Source: Condylostoma magnum
Lineage: Eukaryota > Ciliophora > Heterotrichea > Heterotrichida > Condylostomatidae
Reading direction: 5' to 3'
Assembly: GCA_920105805.1 (NCBI GenBank)
Contig: CAKKTI010000096.1
Span: 1-28,827 of the forward strand
Length of the DNA: 28,827 nucleotides
Numbering within the stretch: position 1 is the stretch's first letter; every line of letters begins with the position of its first letter. The notes under the pieces were generated by a model. It was given only the letters and a program-made list of their open reading frames with translations, did not search any database and had not been told where the DNA came from. A program made the position numbers and the translations under genes. Below, in pieces: positions 1-12,700 of the stretch.

Positions 1-1892
1 CATTGTTCACATAATTAAGCAATTTTTACCTTGTCGTATTGAGAAAACATATTAGTCTGGAAAATTGTCTCTGCAACTTGAGGGGATTAGCGGATGTTTA
101 GCTCTAGTAGTTTTGTCTATAAATGTCCGTGTTCAGGTAAATTTTCATTTAAAACCTCAAGTAAATATGAAGTTAAAGCCTCTATATTATTCAGTTCAAG
201 GAAAATCTCAGCAACTTCGTTTATATCAACGTTTTTGCCGGTTTGTTTTGCCAAGTTAACAGCGGCGTCTGGATTTGTAGCTGCTAATTGTCTTATGATG
301 GACAAATAATCAGGAGTTACTCCAGTTTCTTAACAAAAGCTATCAATTTTGTCATATTAACCAGTTTCTAAAAGTTCGACGAGTATTTTTTGTGGATTTT
401 GTTTTTTTTCGTGAATTTCTAAAGCTAATCCGGGATTTGACTCCCTGAAAATGTCTTCTAGCTCATCACTACACTCTATTTTATCTTATTAAATCCAATT
501 AAAAAATAAACCAGTGCTACCAGAATTGACTGTATGTCTTGCCAGCTCTAATGCTTCAATTTTATTAAGTTTTCCAATATTTAATAGAGCAGTTAAATAT
601 CGGAAAATCATAGGCTGCTGATCTGGCTGTGCTGGTAATATTTTAACTTTGTTTAAAACTTCTTAGTTTCTTAGTAGTTCAGTAGGTGCCGAGCATGCGA
701 CTTTAGCTGCACCTTCCATGTCCCCAGATATTACTAATCTGATGAATTATTACATAAATATTTAGTCTGCTCCATGTAATTATAATCTTTAAGCTAAACG
801 GAAGCTTATTTCAGCGGGATCTTGTATATGTCTGCAGTTATTAGTTATAAACGGTACTACGTTTTGTTCATTTATCGTCACACCTATTACTTTTCCGCGT
901 CTGTCTACCGCCAAAATTGTGTCATCTGTTGTAGATTTGCAGGATACAAAAATAGAATCTTCTGACAAAACAGTGCTATATACCAAATTAGCGGTTACAG
1001 TCTCAAATAGATAAAAGTACCCAAATTTAGTAACCATTCCCACTAGCCCATACTTCCCTAACAAATGCAATGAAACAGGAAGATCATTAGGGCTATCTTG
1101 GCTATATTGTACTTCAGTAGTTGCTTTAAACTTGTTTCCATCAGCAGGTCTATTAATCTCCATAATATTAATCTTACTAGCTCCTTCACTCTATTTCTTC
1201 TCAATAAAACAAAAACAAGTAACAGGAGGTTTATCATCATGCAACGGGATATCAGCAAAGCACCCAGCGTATCCTTCAATAATCTGCTGTTATTGGTGAG
1301 TGCTAGTGTACAATTACATGTAGCCAGAGATAGTCTGTTCCTCATCAGTAGCAGAAATTCCGATTAAGCAGCACCAATTCTACTGAGAATCTGAGCAATA
1401 GTTAAGAATATGTATATTTGGCTCAGCAAGTGGCCCAGTGCGCGAGAATACTAATTCAGGCTGGACATCTCCTTCTATTTCCCAGTGATATACGGCTCTG
1501 TGGGTAACAATCGCTAGTATAGACGCATTAAGCCACTTCCAGTACACAATGTGCTCCGGGAAGTCGTGACTTTTGATTTTTTACTTATTGTCTAAATTTT
1601 ACAGCTTTACAAAATGCCCTGATCCTTCGTCGTTTCGGGCCTTTAAAGCGATTATGTTATGATGGGTGTTCATTATAGCAGACTCAGCCTTCATTGCTCG
1701 GCGAGTTATGTTGTTGTTGTTTTGGAGTTCCACTATACAGACTTGGATGGTTCCGTCTGGGAGCTCCTCTCTGATACATGCATAGCGCTCTGATTCTAGA
1801 GTAAGGGAGCCAAAGTGGAAGGAGTTAGCGCTGAGTCCGAGGGTTGATAGATCTACGATGTCAAATAGGCGAGCTGGTAGAGATTGATCCAT
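1..1892 (-). CDS. CLTC: Clathrin heavy chain, N-terminal 630 codons (3' end beyond the window)
   Basis: Heavy chain of the clathrin triskelion, which coats endocytic and Golgi-derived vesicles at the cytosolic face. The protein begins MDQSLPARLFDIVDLSTLGL, matching the family start (ILPIRFQEHLQLQNLGI in animals). It then shows blades of the N-terminal propeller (SLTLESERYACIREEL, ESAIMNTHHNIIALKA, VYHWEIEGDVQPELVF, GLVGMVTKFGYFYLFE), a linker, and the first zigzag repeats (GDMEGAAKVACSAPTELLRN, then PDYLSIIRQLAATNPDAAVN, then VAETIFQTNMFSQYDKVKIA). About 1,000 further residues should lie to the left of position 1. The frame is continuous only if TAA and TAG are read as Gln; no intron is required. 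The start is the first ATG, exactly at the conserved N-terminus. The identification is secure. Confidence 0.96.
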
Positions 1893-2475
1893 TTTTATTT
1901 AAACTTTATAAGGCCCATATTATCCGCCTGTAAAATTATGAATTTATATGAAATGTAAAAAAAAGGGTTATAGGGGATAGAGGAAGTAAGCGGTTTTTAG
2001 GGAGAAGATGTATAAGGGGATATTTGGTGACTCTTATTCGTGTATTTGCTAATGATGATGAATCATTAGAGTAAAGGATTGCTTAATTTTACTGCTCATA
2101 AGTTTTGGGGTTTAGAGACAGGGTTACTTGCTACTAAGATTTTGTAATTAATTAGCTGTATGCTGCTATTCTGGAAACCGCTATTTTGCCTCGTTTAATT
2201 ATTATCCTTATAGGAAGCATCTAGAAGGAGAGAATAAAAAGATAGTGCTTATAGGGCGTATTTTATACGGAAAATTAGTAGGGGAGAGATTTGATTTATA
2301 CCTGAGGAATTAGGTATAATATATTTTGGGATAAACAGGACCTGTAGTATTATAGAAGGCCTTGAAGGAACTAGTCTAAAGATTCAAGTGGACTGGAAAA
2401 GTGACAATAGTTAGTCCTGATTCACTAGACATTATTATATTTGAACACATATTCTCATATCAACTTTTAGTATAA
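1893..2475 (+). other. Unresolved stretch; possible small plus-strand gene of unknown function
   Basis: This lies between the clathrin start and the end of the transporter gene. The first part (about 1971-2040) is G-rich on the plus strand, like the 5' end of the NET gene at 16412. Three plus-strand frames and one minus-strand frame all give protein-like text once stops are read as amino acids. The best C-terminal candidate contains GERFDLYLRNQVQYILGQTG and KALKELVQRFKWTGKVTIVS, ending at a TAA at 2473-2475, 7 bp from the presumed stop of the convergent gene. A separate upstream frame contains FANDDESLEQRIAQFYCSQV. Joining these two would need a frame change that I cannot justify. I recognise no family. 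The stretch must also hold the clathrin promoter. Confidence 0.25.
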
Positions 2476-2482
2476 ATTTATA

Positions 2483-3940
2483 TTATCTTCTTAACCTTTT
2501 TACTAAAATATATTTAGAATCTCTCTCGATTCACTTCATAGTCAAAGTAAAAGCAAAGCGACTTAACTTATATATATCAAATGCTAAAAAGATGATTTAA
2601 ATAAGAATACATCTTATAATAAACTAAAGCTGCCTTTAAATAAAAAACTGATTACTAAATGCCTACTAGGATGGCTTATTCTTGTAAATCTGGTATATTT
2701 CTTAAGATCCTTTTAAACTTGTATGCAAAAATATGACATTAAACAATAATCATAATATAGATAGAATAACAGGTATTCATTTTTGGAAGATATTATTAGC
2801 AGTCTTATAATTTATAGCACCTAACTAAAACTTACTAGGAATGGCAAACTATATAAAAGGAATTATCAAATTAATAGTATAAATTGAAAAATACGATAAT
2901 TTCAAAGGATTACTCATAGACATAACAAAAGCTACATTCGTTAAAATAATAAGCAAGTAATTCATATTAGTATTCGTAAACACACTATTCAACTGCAAAC
3001 CAATTGATGTTCTTTTCAACAGTTAATTGTTTAATGGAAATACTAGTACAACTTTAATAACTTCTAGTAAATCAGCTCCTAGTTAGCAATAAACTTTGGT
3101 ATTATAAACTTCATTTCCAACAGGGATTTATAAAAATCTATTACCTTAAGGAAAATCGCTAAATAATGATAGTAAATAATAGGATATTATGGCATAGAGG
3201 ATATAATACCCTAGAGTTAAAGATAAAGCAATGTAAATAATCTTTTTCCTCTACTAATAGCTTGAACTATTCAAAATATATAGTCCAATAGGAATATCAG
3301 TAATAGGGCAAAATATTATAAGAAAGAGTTCAATTGAAATATTCAAAGCATAATCACCAAGAAAGTCATATTCATTTTATTTCACTTCGTCAAAATCATA
3401 CATTGAAAGCTAAACGGAAGATAGGATGATGATAAATACCACTTGTATTAAGCTAAAAATAGAGCAGAGCTTGATAAAATTCATCTTGAATTTATTCCTA
3501 AAGCCAAGTCAAATACAATTTACTATAAAAAGTATAGCTAGTTATATTTAATAAAGCTCACTTTAGTCAATAAAGGAATATATTTTTAAAATATTGTCTG
3601 TAACTTTCACTAATAAAAGTAGTTAGAAAAAATTACTATTGATGATGAATAAAACAAGTGAGGCTTTATATGCTATGGCTAATACTCTTCCAAAATTCAG
3701 TTCTATTAGCTTTTAAATGCTTAAAGTCTACAAAAGATGAAAATTTCTTAATAAAATCGTAGCTAATGCTAAATAGATTAGAAATGATACTATTATTATG
3801 CATAAGCTTTATATTAATCCAACAGTAAACACTAGTATTGGGATGTAAAAGTATCCAAACAAAGTAAATCCTTGGAAAATAATCATTACAGATCAAAATT
3901 AGTTAGTTGATTGCTAGTTTTCGAGCAAGGGGATTTCCAT
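2483..3940 (-). CDS. Multi-spanning membrane protein, amino-acid/auxin permease-like (AAAP/SLC36-38 type)
   Basis: About 485 residues with roughly ten hydrophobic segments, the usual size and profile of the AAAP amino-acid transporters. Supporting pieces are the N-terminal FWSVMIIFQGFTLFGYFYIP, then YYILYAIISYYLLSLFSD, then DLLEVIKVVLVFPLNNQ (family: a helix ending in a Pro before a loop), then INLIIPFIQFAIPSKFQL (family: a late helix followed by a Pro). I infer transport of neutral amino acids or similar across a cell or vacuolar membrane; the substrate cannot be read. The start is the ATG giving MEIPLLENQQSTNQ, a short polar leader before the first helix. The end is uncertain: another in-frame stop lies near 2600. 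The chosen TAA lies 7 bp from the end of a possible convergent gene. The same-strand SK channel gene ends about 130 bp upstream. Confidence 0.6.
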
Positions 3941-4067
3941 ATTTAGTCTAATTAATAATTTAGCTAACATTATATTGATAGTTATCAGGTATTTATAGGA
4001 TTATTATTCAAAATTAAACAAACATTTAATATGCAATCATAATCTAACATTAAATAATATTTGCCTT

Positions 4068-6146
4068 TTAGTTAAATATAGGCCTATAATGCATTCTTTA
4101 GTCTTCAACTGATCTTTCATTAGCTCCTTCTTTATTCTGGCTGGACTCATTATTAGGGTCTTTATAACTATCAGTAGTGTTCTCAATATAATAATCATCT
4201 ATTTAAACTATAACACTTTTGCCAATTCTTGACTTATCATCTTAATCCACTTCATAATCTAAAACAATTTACTCATCCTAGTACTCAACTTCTTAATCAA
4301 ATTACAATTCCCCTTTTATATCTAAATTCTTAACTTTATCCTCCTTTTAAGCCTATAATCTCAAAGGGGAACTTCTTACATTACTAAAAGCAGTCATAGG
4401 CTCTCCGATATACTGTAAAATAGCCTTTGCCTTATTTGTATTATTCCTATTACCAATTACCTACTAAAACTCACTATCTGAGAAATAATCACTACTTGAG
4501 CTTTCTGACTCAGATTCTTTAATGATTTTTTGGTCTAAGTCTCTATATTTCTTAGTCTCTATTCTTTTAGTTTCGTCTGCCATATCTTTCTACATTCTGC
4601 GAACAGCTGTTAATCTATGACGCATTATCCCAGTATTAGTAAGCATTGATCTACGCTTGTTCTTCTTTATTGGCTTTTTCAGTATAACTAAATCATTTTT
4701 CATTATATCCTTTATATTAGTTCATTTGTGCGGTGAGCTATTTGCATACTCAATACACAGATTATAAAGCAAAATTGAAGTTTTCTGTAGATTTAGCAAT
4801 TCAGAGTTGTTTAAGCTTTAACCATTTAAAAACTCATTTGACAATTGCTTAAATACAGTCAACGGCTTTAGATCTCGAGTCAATGCATTAATCTTTGGCA
4901 AGGTATTAGCTTCTAGCTCATCCACAACTTCTTCAGGGGAGATGGTATTGGGGGCCAATTGGCTTTTTCTAGTAAGTGAGAACTTCTACTAAGATTCCTG
5001 TAGTTTAATAGCGTATCATTACCGGTACATAATTCCAGCTTTCTTTTTCCGCTTAAGTCTCCATCATCTCTGTATAAAAATGATCGCTAATGGCCTTACC
5101 TTCTTTTTAATCATTACTTTATACTGTATAGTGGAGTATAAAGAGGTCTCGTAATCATCGCTAATTTCAGTAATGTTTTATACTGCTAATACTACATACG
5201 AGGTAAAAAAGACGCCGATAAGAGCACTTAACATACACACTGATCTTCCTATATGAGTAATTGGAACTATATCACCGTATCCCACAGATGTAAGAGTTAC
5301 TGCAATTAGCCAAAACCCATTTCAAATTTCATCTAATGCAGAACCTTCGACTCCTCTTTCATTGACTCTTAGGGAGATTCCACTGCAGATTATTAAAATG
5401 CCTATTGAGACTAAGCTGGTGTTTAAAGTATGTCGTTTCAGCAAGTATTTTAAATAAAACTTGAAATAGTTTTCAATTCCTTATAATCTGCATATAAAAT
5501 GGGATCTAGGAGTATTGAAGTACGAGGTTTCGTATATAGCTTTAGCTATAAAATACACTCTTGCCAAAGCTGGTAGTAATAAGCAATCGTTGAAGGAAAG
5601 GATTACCTCCTAGTCCATTATTTCTACTATGAAGTACTTGTTGAAAAATGGGGGAATAATTATACAACAAATAAAACATTCTATAAGACACTTTTTTATT
5701 ACTGATCAGTCTTATCAGATCTAAGTTTTTTCAGTCAAAATGCTAAATGCTCGTTTAATCAATATTACAAGCCAGTAGTATTCTACTACCATGGCAACTT
5801 AAATAGACGACAGCATTATGATGATTATTCTTAATGCATCTGTATCAGTGGAACCTTCAAAATCATTACTATAGAAAATTTCATTTTCTATCCACATTAG
5901 AATTAGCGTTAATATAGCTGTGATGGCTGATATAATAGTGTTTTTTAATTAACGATTTCGTAAAGGCAAAACATCTATATTCGGAAACAAAGTCCCACTT
6001 AATTTTGGAATTGTACTCAAATTAGCATTCTACTCATATAGCTCTTTATTATAGAGAGAAGTATGAATCTATAGCTATTTTCTCATCGATTTTGAAACAA
6101 CCTAAGCAAAGAAATTGGTATGTTTATGTGAGTCCTCCTTTTCCAT
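4068..6146 (-). CDS. Small-conductance Ca2+-activated (SK-type) potassium channel
   Basis: About 692 residues. Six membrane segments lie in the first 340, with the K+ selectivity filter TSVGYGDIVP (GYG near residue 289) followed by S6 (SVCMLSALIGVFFTSYVVLA). The S5 entry NTSLVSIGILIICSGISLRV and the S4-S5 region match SK channels, and the helix after S6 (IQYKVMIKKKVRPLAIIFIQ then RWWRLKRKKKAG) sits where SK channels bind calmodulin. There is no arginine-rich S4, again SK-like. I infer a plasma or ciliary membrane channel coupling Ca2+ entry to repolarisation. A long C-terminal tail of about 330 residues is acidic and serine-rich (SESESSSSDYFSDSEF). The Trp of EIWNGFW before the filter is a TGA. 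The stop is tentative: TAA at 4068-4070 or one at 4050-4052. Confidence 0.87.
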
Positions 6147-6374
6147 TTATATAAAAGGGTAGAATAAACCTTAGAATATAATACTTAAAGAAATAGGGAG
6201 TTTTTGGTAGCTTTTAATGAATAGTGCAATTAAGTATAACAAGACTTTAAAATATGAACAATTTAGATCATCTCTATTAACTTTCTACAGTCCTTTACAC
6301 TCTAATTCATATACTACTTTATCACTTGAATTACATCTCATACTCCTATTTCTACAATCTTAACTATAATAAAA
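6147..6374. promoter_or_regulatory. Divergent intergenic region between the SK channel and TMCO4-like genes
   Basis: A 228-bp AT-rich spacer between two gene starts facing away from each other. It must hold both promoters. A TATATAAAAGGG-like run lies at about 6149-6161, close to the channel start. The right-hand third (about 6280-6374) is poor in G on the plus strand. No gene or RNA is recognisable in it. Confidence 0.5.
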
Positions 6375-8693
6375 ATGAAAAGAATAGCAAGTGCTTTCTC
6401 CAGCTATTTCAATAACACTGATAGTTAGATTCTTAATGAAATAATAGACTGATAAAATATGATCTAGCTGCCTATGCCAATGGAGTATCTTTAACAACAG
6501 TGAGAGAAAAAATTAGAAGCTGTCTTATCCTAACATAAATTAAGTGAATCAGAACATCAAAAAATCACGATTAAAGCTAATAAAATATTATATTCTAGAC
6601 TCCAAGACGCAAATATAGAAAAAATATCACAAAGAATGAATATATTAGTTCATGAATACACTTATCTGCTCCAAGATAAAATTAAGTAAAATCATTAACA
6701 AGGTAAACTTTTTTAATGTCTTAATGAGGAGCTTACAATAGGAAAACAATCAATTTAAGCGGTTTTTAATTATTTCACGTGTAATTAGGAAATTGACGAT
6801 CCTCGACTGTAGATAAACCACAATTTAAAAATCTTTGAATAATAAATTTATGATTAACTAGATAATCTAGTATTGCCCGAACAACTCGAAGAAATTAATA
6901 AGGTAAAACAACTCATATCAGATATACAGCAACTTATGCTTGAGTAAATGCAAACTAACTCATTAGCCACCATGTAAGAAGATTTCTAAGTGATGTAAGA
7001 TCATATTGTATGATTCAAATAAAAGTTATTAGAACATGCATAGGAGAATTAAATTGAAATGCCTTGTAATATTTAGATTTATTTTGAAGAGTAGATGGTT
7101 ACTTAAAGTTTCCATTAGTTTAATGCTTGGCAAGATACAAAAATGATTATTCTATAAGAAGATTTCTAGGCAGTTATTTAACAATACCTTGATTCAATCA
7201 ACAAAAATGAGCTGTAGTTGTTTGATACAAGAATAGTCAGCCCGGAATCTATTGACACTCTATCATTAATACTTACTCAAATCACACCTAGATAAGATTT
7301 ATACTGGACTAGTCAAACATTACAGATAATTCTACAATCAATGAATTTAGGTGATAGTTTGAGTAATTATATCATGCAGAATCGTAATGAGTAAGAACTA
7401 GAGGCTTTATCTAATTTATGACTGCTTTAAACTGATCAATAAGCCAGATTTTTCTCAATTACCTGCCTGTTTCTTATAATTTCTAACACAAGCAATGGAA
7501 TTTGTTAGTATTGGCCGGATAGTTAATAAAAAGCAGAATTGATTCACTGTTAATCCTATACAGCTTGTAGAAGACAGTGGCTTAAAAATATCATCTACAC
7601 TCTTTTTGCAAGATTTAACCATATAGACGATTAAGTACAAAGAAAAATGACTGAATTTAACTTAGTTTTGCTACTAGAAAAAGAAGTTGCTCTATGACTG
7701 CTTAATCATGGACAAAGAGACTGGGGATGTAATCTTGATGAAATAACGCTTAATTAATAACTAAGCATTCTAAATGACCGTAACTAGTAAAAGTAGTAGT
7801 AAAGAAGGAGAAAACAAGGGCTGTTTGGGTAAGTATTTTCAGGAGTTAGGTAGGCTTTTAGTAATCAGCATGTGGACATACGGGAATTCACTTTAAAATC
7901 TATTGTAAATGAGCCAAATTTACATATAACAATTGCTATTTCTGGGTGACTCAGTGAATCTGATATTTTAGAGGACAGTTGAAAATCCTTAAAAAACTGA
8001 AAAAATCAGGGAAAGCTTATTGGACTTATCTGGGAGTCGGGTAAAGGGCAGGGACATATCTAATCAGAGTTGTTGAATTTAGGATCAGATGTAGTCCTAT
8101 CAGGGAAGAACTATCTATTACAAGCAGGAAATATAATAAAGTTTGTGCATAATCATCCCTTTAAAAAAGCTTTAAAGAAAGCAGAAGTAACAGGAAAATA
8201 CTTGGCTGAGTTGATATCTGAGCATTTCTTTGGAAAGTGTGTAATATCCCTTATAGGATTCTCTCTAGGAACTTATATAATCTATAATTGTCTATAATAA
8301 CTGGCCAAGGTAAACACTGATATTATTCACGACGTTTATCTGCTAGGAGGAGCTGCACCTTTGGATATAGACAAATGGTCAATATGCAAAACTGCGGTCA
8401 ATGGCCGAATGGTTAATGCCTATACTACAAAAGATCAAATTTTAAAGCTTTTTTCATTATCGCAGCTAGAGAAATCAATCGGTAGAAATGTTTTAGATGT
8501 TGAAGGAGTAGACAATATAGATGTAAGCTAAGTTTGTAGCGGGCATACGAAGTATAGAGATAACATGAAAAAGATTCTGAAGATTATAAAGTATAATACT
8601 TAGTCTTATTTATATTGTTTAGTAATCATATGTGGAATATTAAAGGGTTTATATAAAGATAATACAATTATCTATAAAACACTAGTAAACTAA
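6375..8693 (+). CDS. TMCO4/DUF726-family alpha/beta-hydrolase
   Basis: About 772 residues. The C-terminal third matches the DUF726 (TMCO4) domain: HITIAISGWLSESDILEDSW, then LIGLIWESG, then the nucleophile elbow LIGFSLGTYIIYNCL (GFSLG near residue 628, Ser the likely catalytic residue), then HDVYLLGGAAPLD and VNAYTTKDQILKLF, then VDVSQV-like NIDVSQVCSGHTKYRDNM, whose His is the likely third triad member. The first 480 residues are Gln-rich and probably helical, with no family that I recognise; the two hydrophobic helices usual before this domain are not obvious. Several Trp codons, including SGWLSES and SLKNWK, are TGA. The likely role is a membrane-associated lipase or esterase, but the substrate is unknown for the family. 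The end is tentative: TAG at 8601, TAA at 8691 or TAA at 8700; the TAA at 8691-8693 leaves 25 bp to the convergent RSPH9 stop. Confidence 0.87.
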
Positions 8694-8718
8694 TCCCATT
8701 AAATTATTTGTTACCTAA

Positions 8719-9609
8719 CTACAACATAAACGGCAAATCAATATTTTTTAATCCATTCCCTAAATAAACTGACCCAAACTTACAACAATTCGCCTTATTA
8801 TAAGCAAAGTACCCAGGCCAACTAAGCGACCTAATAATAGCAATAAGCCCAGACGGATCAGTACATACAGTCCAGCACCCTCGAGGATCATCATACTAAA
8901 TTTCATCCAACAAGTCATATCTAAACACAGCATCTCCCTTATCCAGCCTTTCCTTCTTCTCATAATCCTGCACATTCCTAAAATGCTTATAAAAGCCCAA
9001 ATCCATAATATCCTCCTTATTAATCCCTTCAAAACACTTATTCCTTACTAGCTCGTGATCAGGGGTAAGTCTAAACCCTCCTTCAGGCACTATAAAGCAC
9101 TCGTGGTCAATAGCCCTTACCACAATTCCCAGTCTATCTAACTCCGTTAGGTTCTTTGGGGGAATCACCTCCTCTATTGTACTGGCTAACGAGTCTTTAT
9201 CCTCCTCCTCGTCCTAGTCCTACTCCTTCACCTCCTCTTCCTCCTCGTTCTACGGCGCCTCTATCAGTACCAAGCTCGGGTCGCCTGTGAACAATGATTG
9301 AAACTGGTCCACTCTCTCACAGTCTTCCTAGTTCAGTACTGGGAACTCTTTGAAGTTCCAGTCGCGAGTCTTGCACCAGTAGAAAGTCTTAAGCGGGAAT
9401 TCGTATTGGTTGGAGTACTGGAGGGTCTGGGCTATGTAGTAGTCAGAGGATAGCCCGCTTATCTTACCCCAGAACAAAGCTTCCTCAAAGTCTTCTTGCT
9501 CGTGGAGTTGTGTCAAGGCTAGGTTAATGTTTAGCTTTTCATCAGGGTTCAGGCTTTGGCCGGTTGGCCAGAGGTAGGAAAGGTCTTCTTGGAATGTTGA
9601 GGCGAGCAT
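8719..9609 (-). CDS. RSPH9: Radial spoke head protein 9
   Basis: 296 residues (animal RSPH9 is about 276). It is a subunit of the radial spoke head in motile cilia, which passes signals between the central pair and dynein arms. Recognisable blocks are the start FQEDLSYLWPTGQSLNPDE, then EALFWGKISGLSSDYYIAQ, then FYWCKTRDWNFKEFP, then LGIVVRAIDHECFIVPEGGF, then ELVRNKCFEGINKEDIM, then YDDPRGCWTV, then LRSLSWPGY-like IRSLSWPGYFAYN, and the family C-terminus NGLKNIDLPFML followed directly by TAG. That TAG is a clear case of a TAG acting as stop, while TAG also encodes Gln within an acidic insert (about residues 120-145, EEEEEVKE and DEEEDKD). The start is the first ATG, matching the family N-terminus. 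Confidence 0.95.
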
Positions 9610-9719
9610 AACGCTTTTTATTTAAATGGAAAAGAGGGTTTTATACAGAGGAAAGTTGTATATAGTCTTATAGCAAATATGCTGCTTCAATACACCAGTA
9701 TAAATTAAAATTTACTAAA

Positions 9720-12700
9720 CTAAACAACTAGTAGCATGATTAGCGCAGTAATCAAATTTAAGTTTTGAGTGAAATCGTCCTCTGACTCAGCCTCACTCTT
9801 AGTCGTCACCAACAAAGACCGTATTTCCTGCCCTGCTTCACTGAAATCATAAGGAATATGCCTTGGCCAAACCGGGTAGCTATTGTAACACATATAATAA
9901 CACACATAGCTAGTCTCAGGCGTCAAGCCTTTAATTTACAGTACAGCTGACAACGAGGTATCATTATAATTCAAACACAGCCCCTGAGCATTCTAATTAT
10001 CCTCATTAAGCCCTAATAAAATCTAGTTTTCATTAATATCATTGTCTGTATTCTGCAACACACATACACCACAGATCTCTCCCTACACAGTACATTTCAT
10101 AGTTGCTGTAATCGATATATCAGTAGGCGAATTTGCAGCCAGTACAGGTGCTCCATTGCTTGCAAGATTCCACTGAGGTTCATCTAGTGACTCAGCTCCG
10201 AAAAGTTCAAAAGTGACTACAGGATCAGCCGTAATACCTAAAGCTTGAATTCCCTTAATAAGCATATCAGGCTGCTTGTTATCCAGCTGCACGTATTGAA
10301 TAGGATCAGGGGACTGCACGTACCTTACAGGGGGTACAACCCATGAAAACCTTGTGATTTTAGTGCTTTCATCAACAGATCTAGACCCTTGTATCATTCT
10401 TCCGGGAGGAATTCCAATTACAGTAGCTGATAAGTTTTGTAAGGCTTCTTGGCTACTAGCGTTTACTATATCATTGAACTGTATAGCAAATCTAGCAGCA
10501 TCTGCAATGTTATCAGTAGTGAAGTAGTCAATAACAAAGCTTGAGTCTTAGTTAATCCCGTCTGTCACCATACACTCGACTACATAGTCCGTTTAGGCAA
10601 AAAGACCGTCTAATTAGGCGATTGTGGTAGAACTTCCGTCAATACTTATAGCTGCACCTCTCCAAGTTTACTGTAAAAATTCTTTGTATATTCTGCGTTG
10701 ATAGGCAATCCATGAGTCGATTCTGTTTTAGTTCAAATCTACATCAATTGGCTTAGTTACAGCTTCTTGTTGCTCCTCTTCTGCTTATTCCTGTGAGATC
10801 TCATAATAATCTCCTATACTTGACTTGAGATCAGCGGCGGAGGGCAAATCAGTGCCTAATGGAGCAGCAAACCAGTAGAAAATGCCGTTTACATCAGCAG
10901 TAGCAGAAATATTGACTGAGACTCTGGTAGGATCATCGTGGGTGAGTTGGGATACAGTTGGTGTTTAGGGAGTACTGGAGCCTAGAACTTGGAAAGAACT
11001 GCTGCTTACAGTGCTATATGCATTTTTATCAGAGCCGCTGATAGTGAAATTAATGTTTCAGCTAGTTGCACTTACTCCCTACTAGAAATCACTTGCTACT
11101 GATATTTAGAAGTACCTGTCAGTTACACCAGCTTCAAAGGTGAGTTGAGCTGGTTGAATTGTTATCTCTTAGGTTACTACACCCAGGGCTATTGCTATAG
11201 TGATAAAATTGTGACTTGCATTGTCTAAGTGTACTTATATAGGTATCGAGGAGTACCCAGCTGCAATGGGGTATATTTGGCTTACTTACACACTTATCAG
11301 TTGATTTTGCTTTACCTCTATCATTGTCTTCACTGGAGCGTGGTATAGAGGTGTATTTTCAACTAAAGGATCCTCTGTAATCTTCCAGTCTACATAATAT
11401 ACACCGGGTTCAGTATCAATCGCAGCTGCAACTCTGAATTTTATACTGTTTTCATACAGGTTCATTTTAAAGCCATCTTCTGAGGTGAATGAAAGGTTTT
11501 CGTTGTCTTAAGTGAATCTGTTGGCTGATATTTCAAACTCAACCTGATGTGCTGCCAGTGGTTCATCTGTGGCTGATTGGGTGTGTATGTATATATCGTC
11601 TGTCTGAGTACCAGGATTTACTGTTATTTGGTTCTTTTGGGTTATAGGACTATACTGGTTAACTGTGAATCCTCTGATAGGTTATCTAAATCCTAAATAT
11701 GCAGCATTAACGTCTAGATAAGACTTAGCAAGAGTTTAAGTACCTTCAATAAGCACAGCTTGGAACTGCTCAGTCCAAACTTCGTATAAGGTGAAAACTT
11801 CACTGTCACTGGCATCGAAGTTAGAAGTAGGATTAGATACTTGACTTCTTGTGAATCCCCATGTAGGATTAGCCATGTCTATTGTCTTGAATATGACCTT
11901 GTTGCCAGTCAATTATTCCGAGAAACTAGGGAACTGCATTGTGATTAGATTGTTTTCAGTATCACATGATGATATTTCACTTACTGGGACTTCTGAGTTA
12001 TTGCTTATATAAGAAAACTAGCAGCCTATCTGCTCTAGATTCCTTTCTAGGTTGGTGTTATACTGTCTTGGAAGCTTTACTTGTAGTTTGGTCTAGGTGC
12101 TGAATGTATTTGTAGTGAAAAACTCGAATGAGTAGTTGCTGGACTCGAAGGTGTCTGGGTTCTCTACTTCTGATAGCTTGATTACTATATTATCTGCTAG
12201 ATCGTTGAAAGTAAGTCCATCAATACTCCTGTTCTTAGAAGTTGCTGATCCAGTAGAATTCACAGTGAAGATTTAGAAGGGATCAGTCGATGAGGTTGAC
12301 TGGTACTTAGGATTCAAGATGCCGTAAACTGTTATAACTATGTCAATATTAAGTGAAACAGCAGTAAGATTGAACACTCTTAGCATCCATTAATCCACAG
12401 TACATTCAACTGTTTCTCCTAGTCTCCCACTTTCGCATTCTATGTAGTAGTGCGTTGGATTAGCTTACTGGTACTTAATAGTCGACATTCCTAAATACGG
12501 ATCATACTCCTTTGGGAACTTGATCCATATTTCATTAGTAGCAGCAATATCGACACTGGTTCTGAAAGTGAATGTGTAGTCTGAGTACTCATTAGCAGTA
12601 GTGTTGGTTAGAATGATTCCGTTGGTATCCATGGTGACTGCTCCGGCTATAGCAGATTAGACATTCAATGCATGAGACTCACTTGCGTTGATTTGGGTGT

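Noticed and set aside
1938-3940. Plus-strand frame running through the transporter region
   Set aside because: It is rich in Ile/Lys/Ser/Gln without structure, while the minus strand gives regular membrane helices and family-like motifs.
7829-7842. GT...AG stretch (GTAAGTATTTTCAG) resembling a tiny ciliate intron in the TMCO4-like gene
   Set aside because: It is 14 bp, so removing it would break the frame that continues correctly into the hydrolase domain; read through, it gives GQVFSG.
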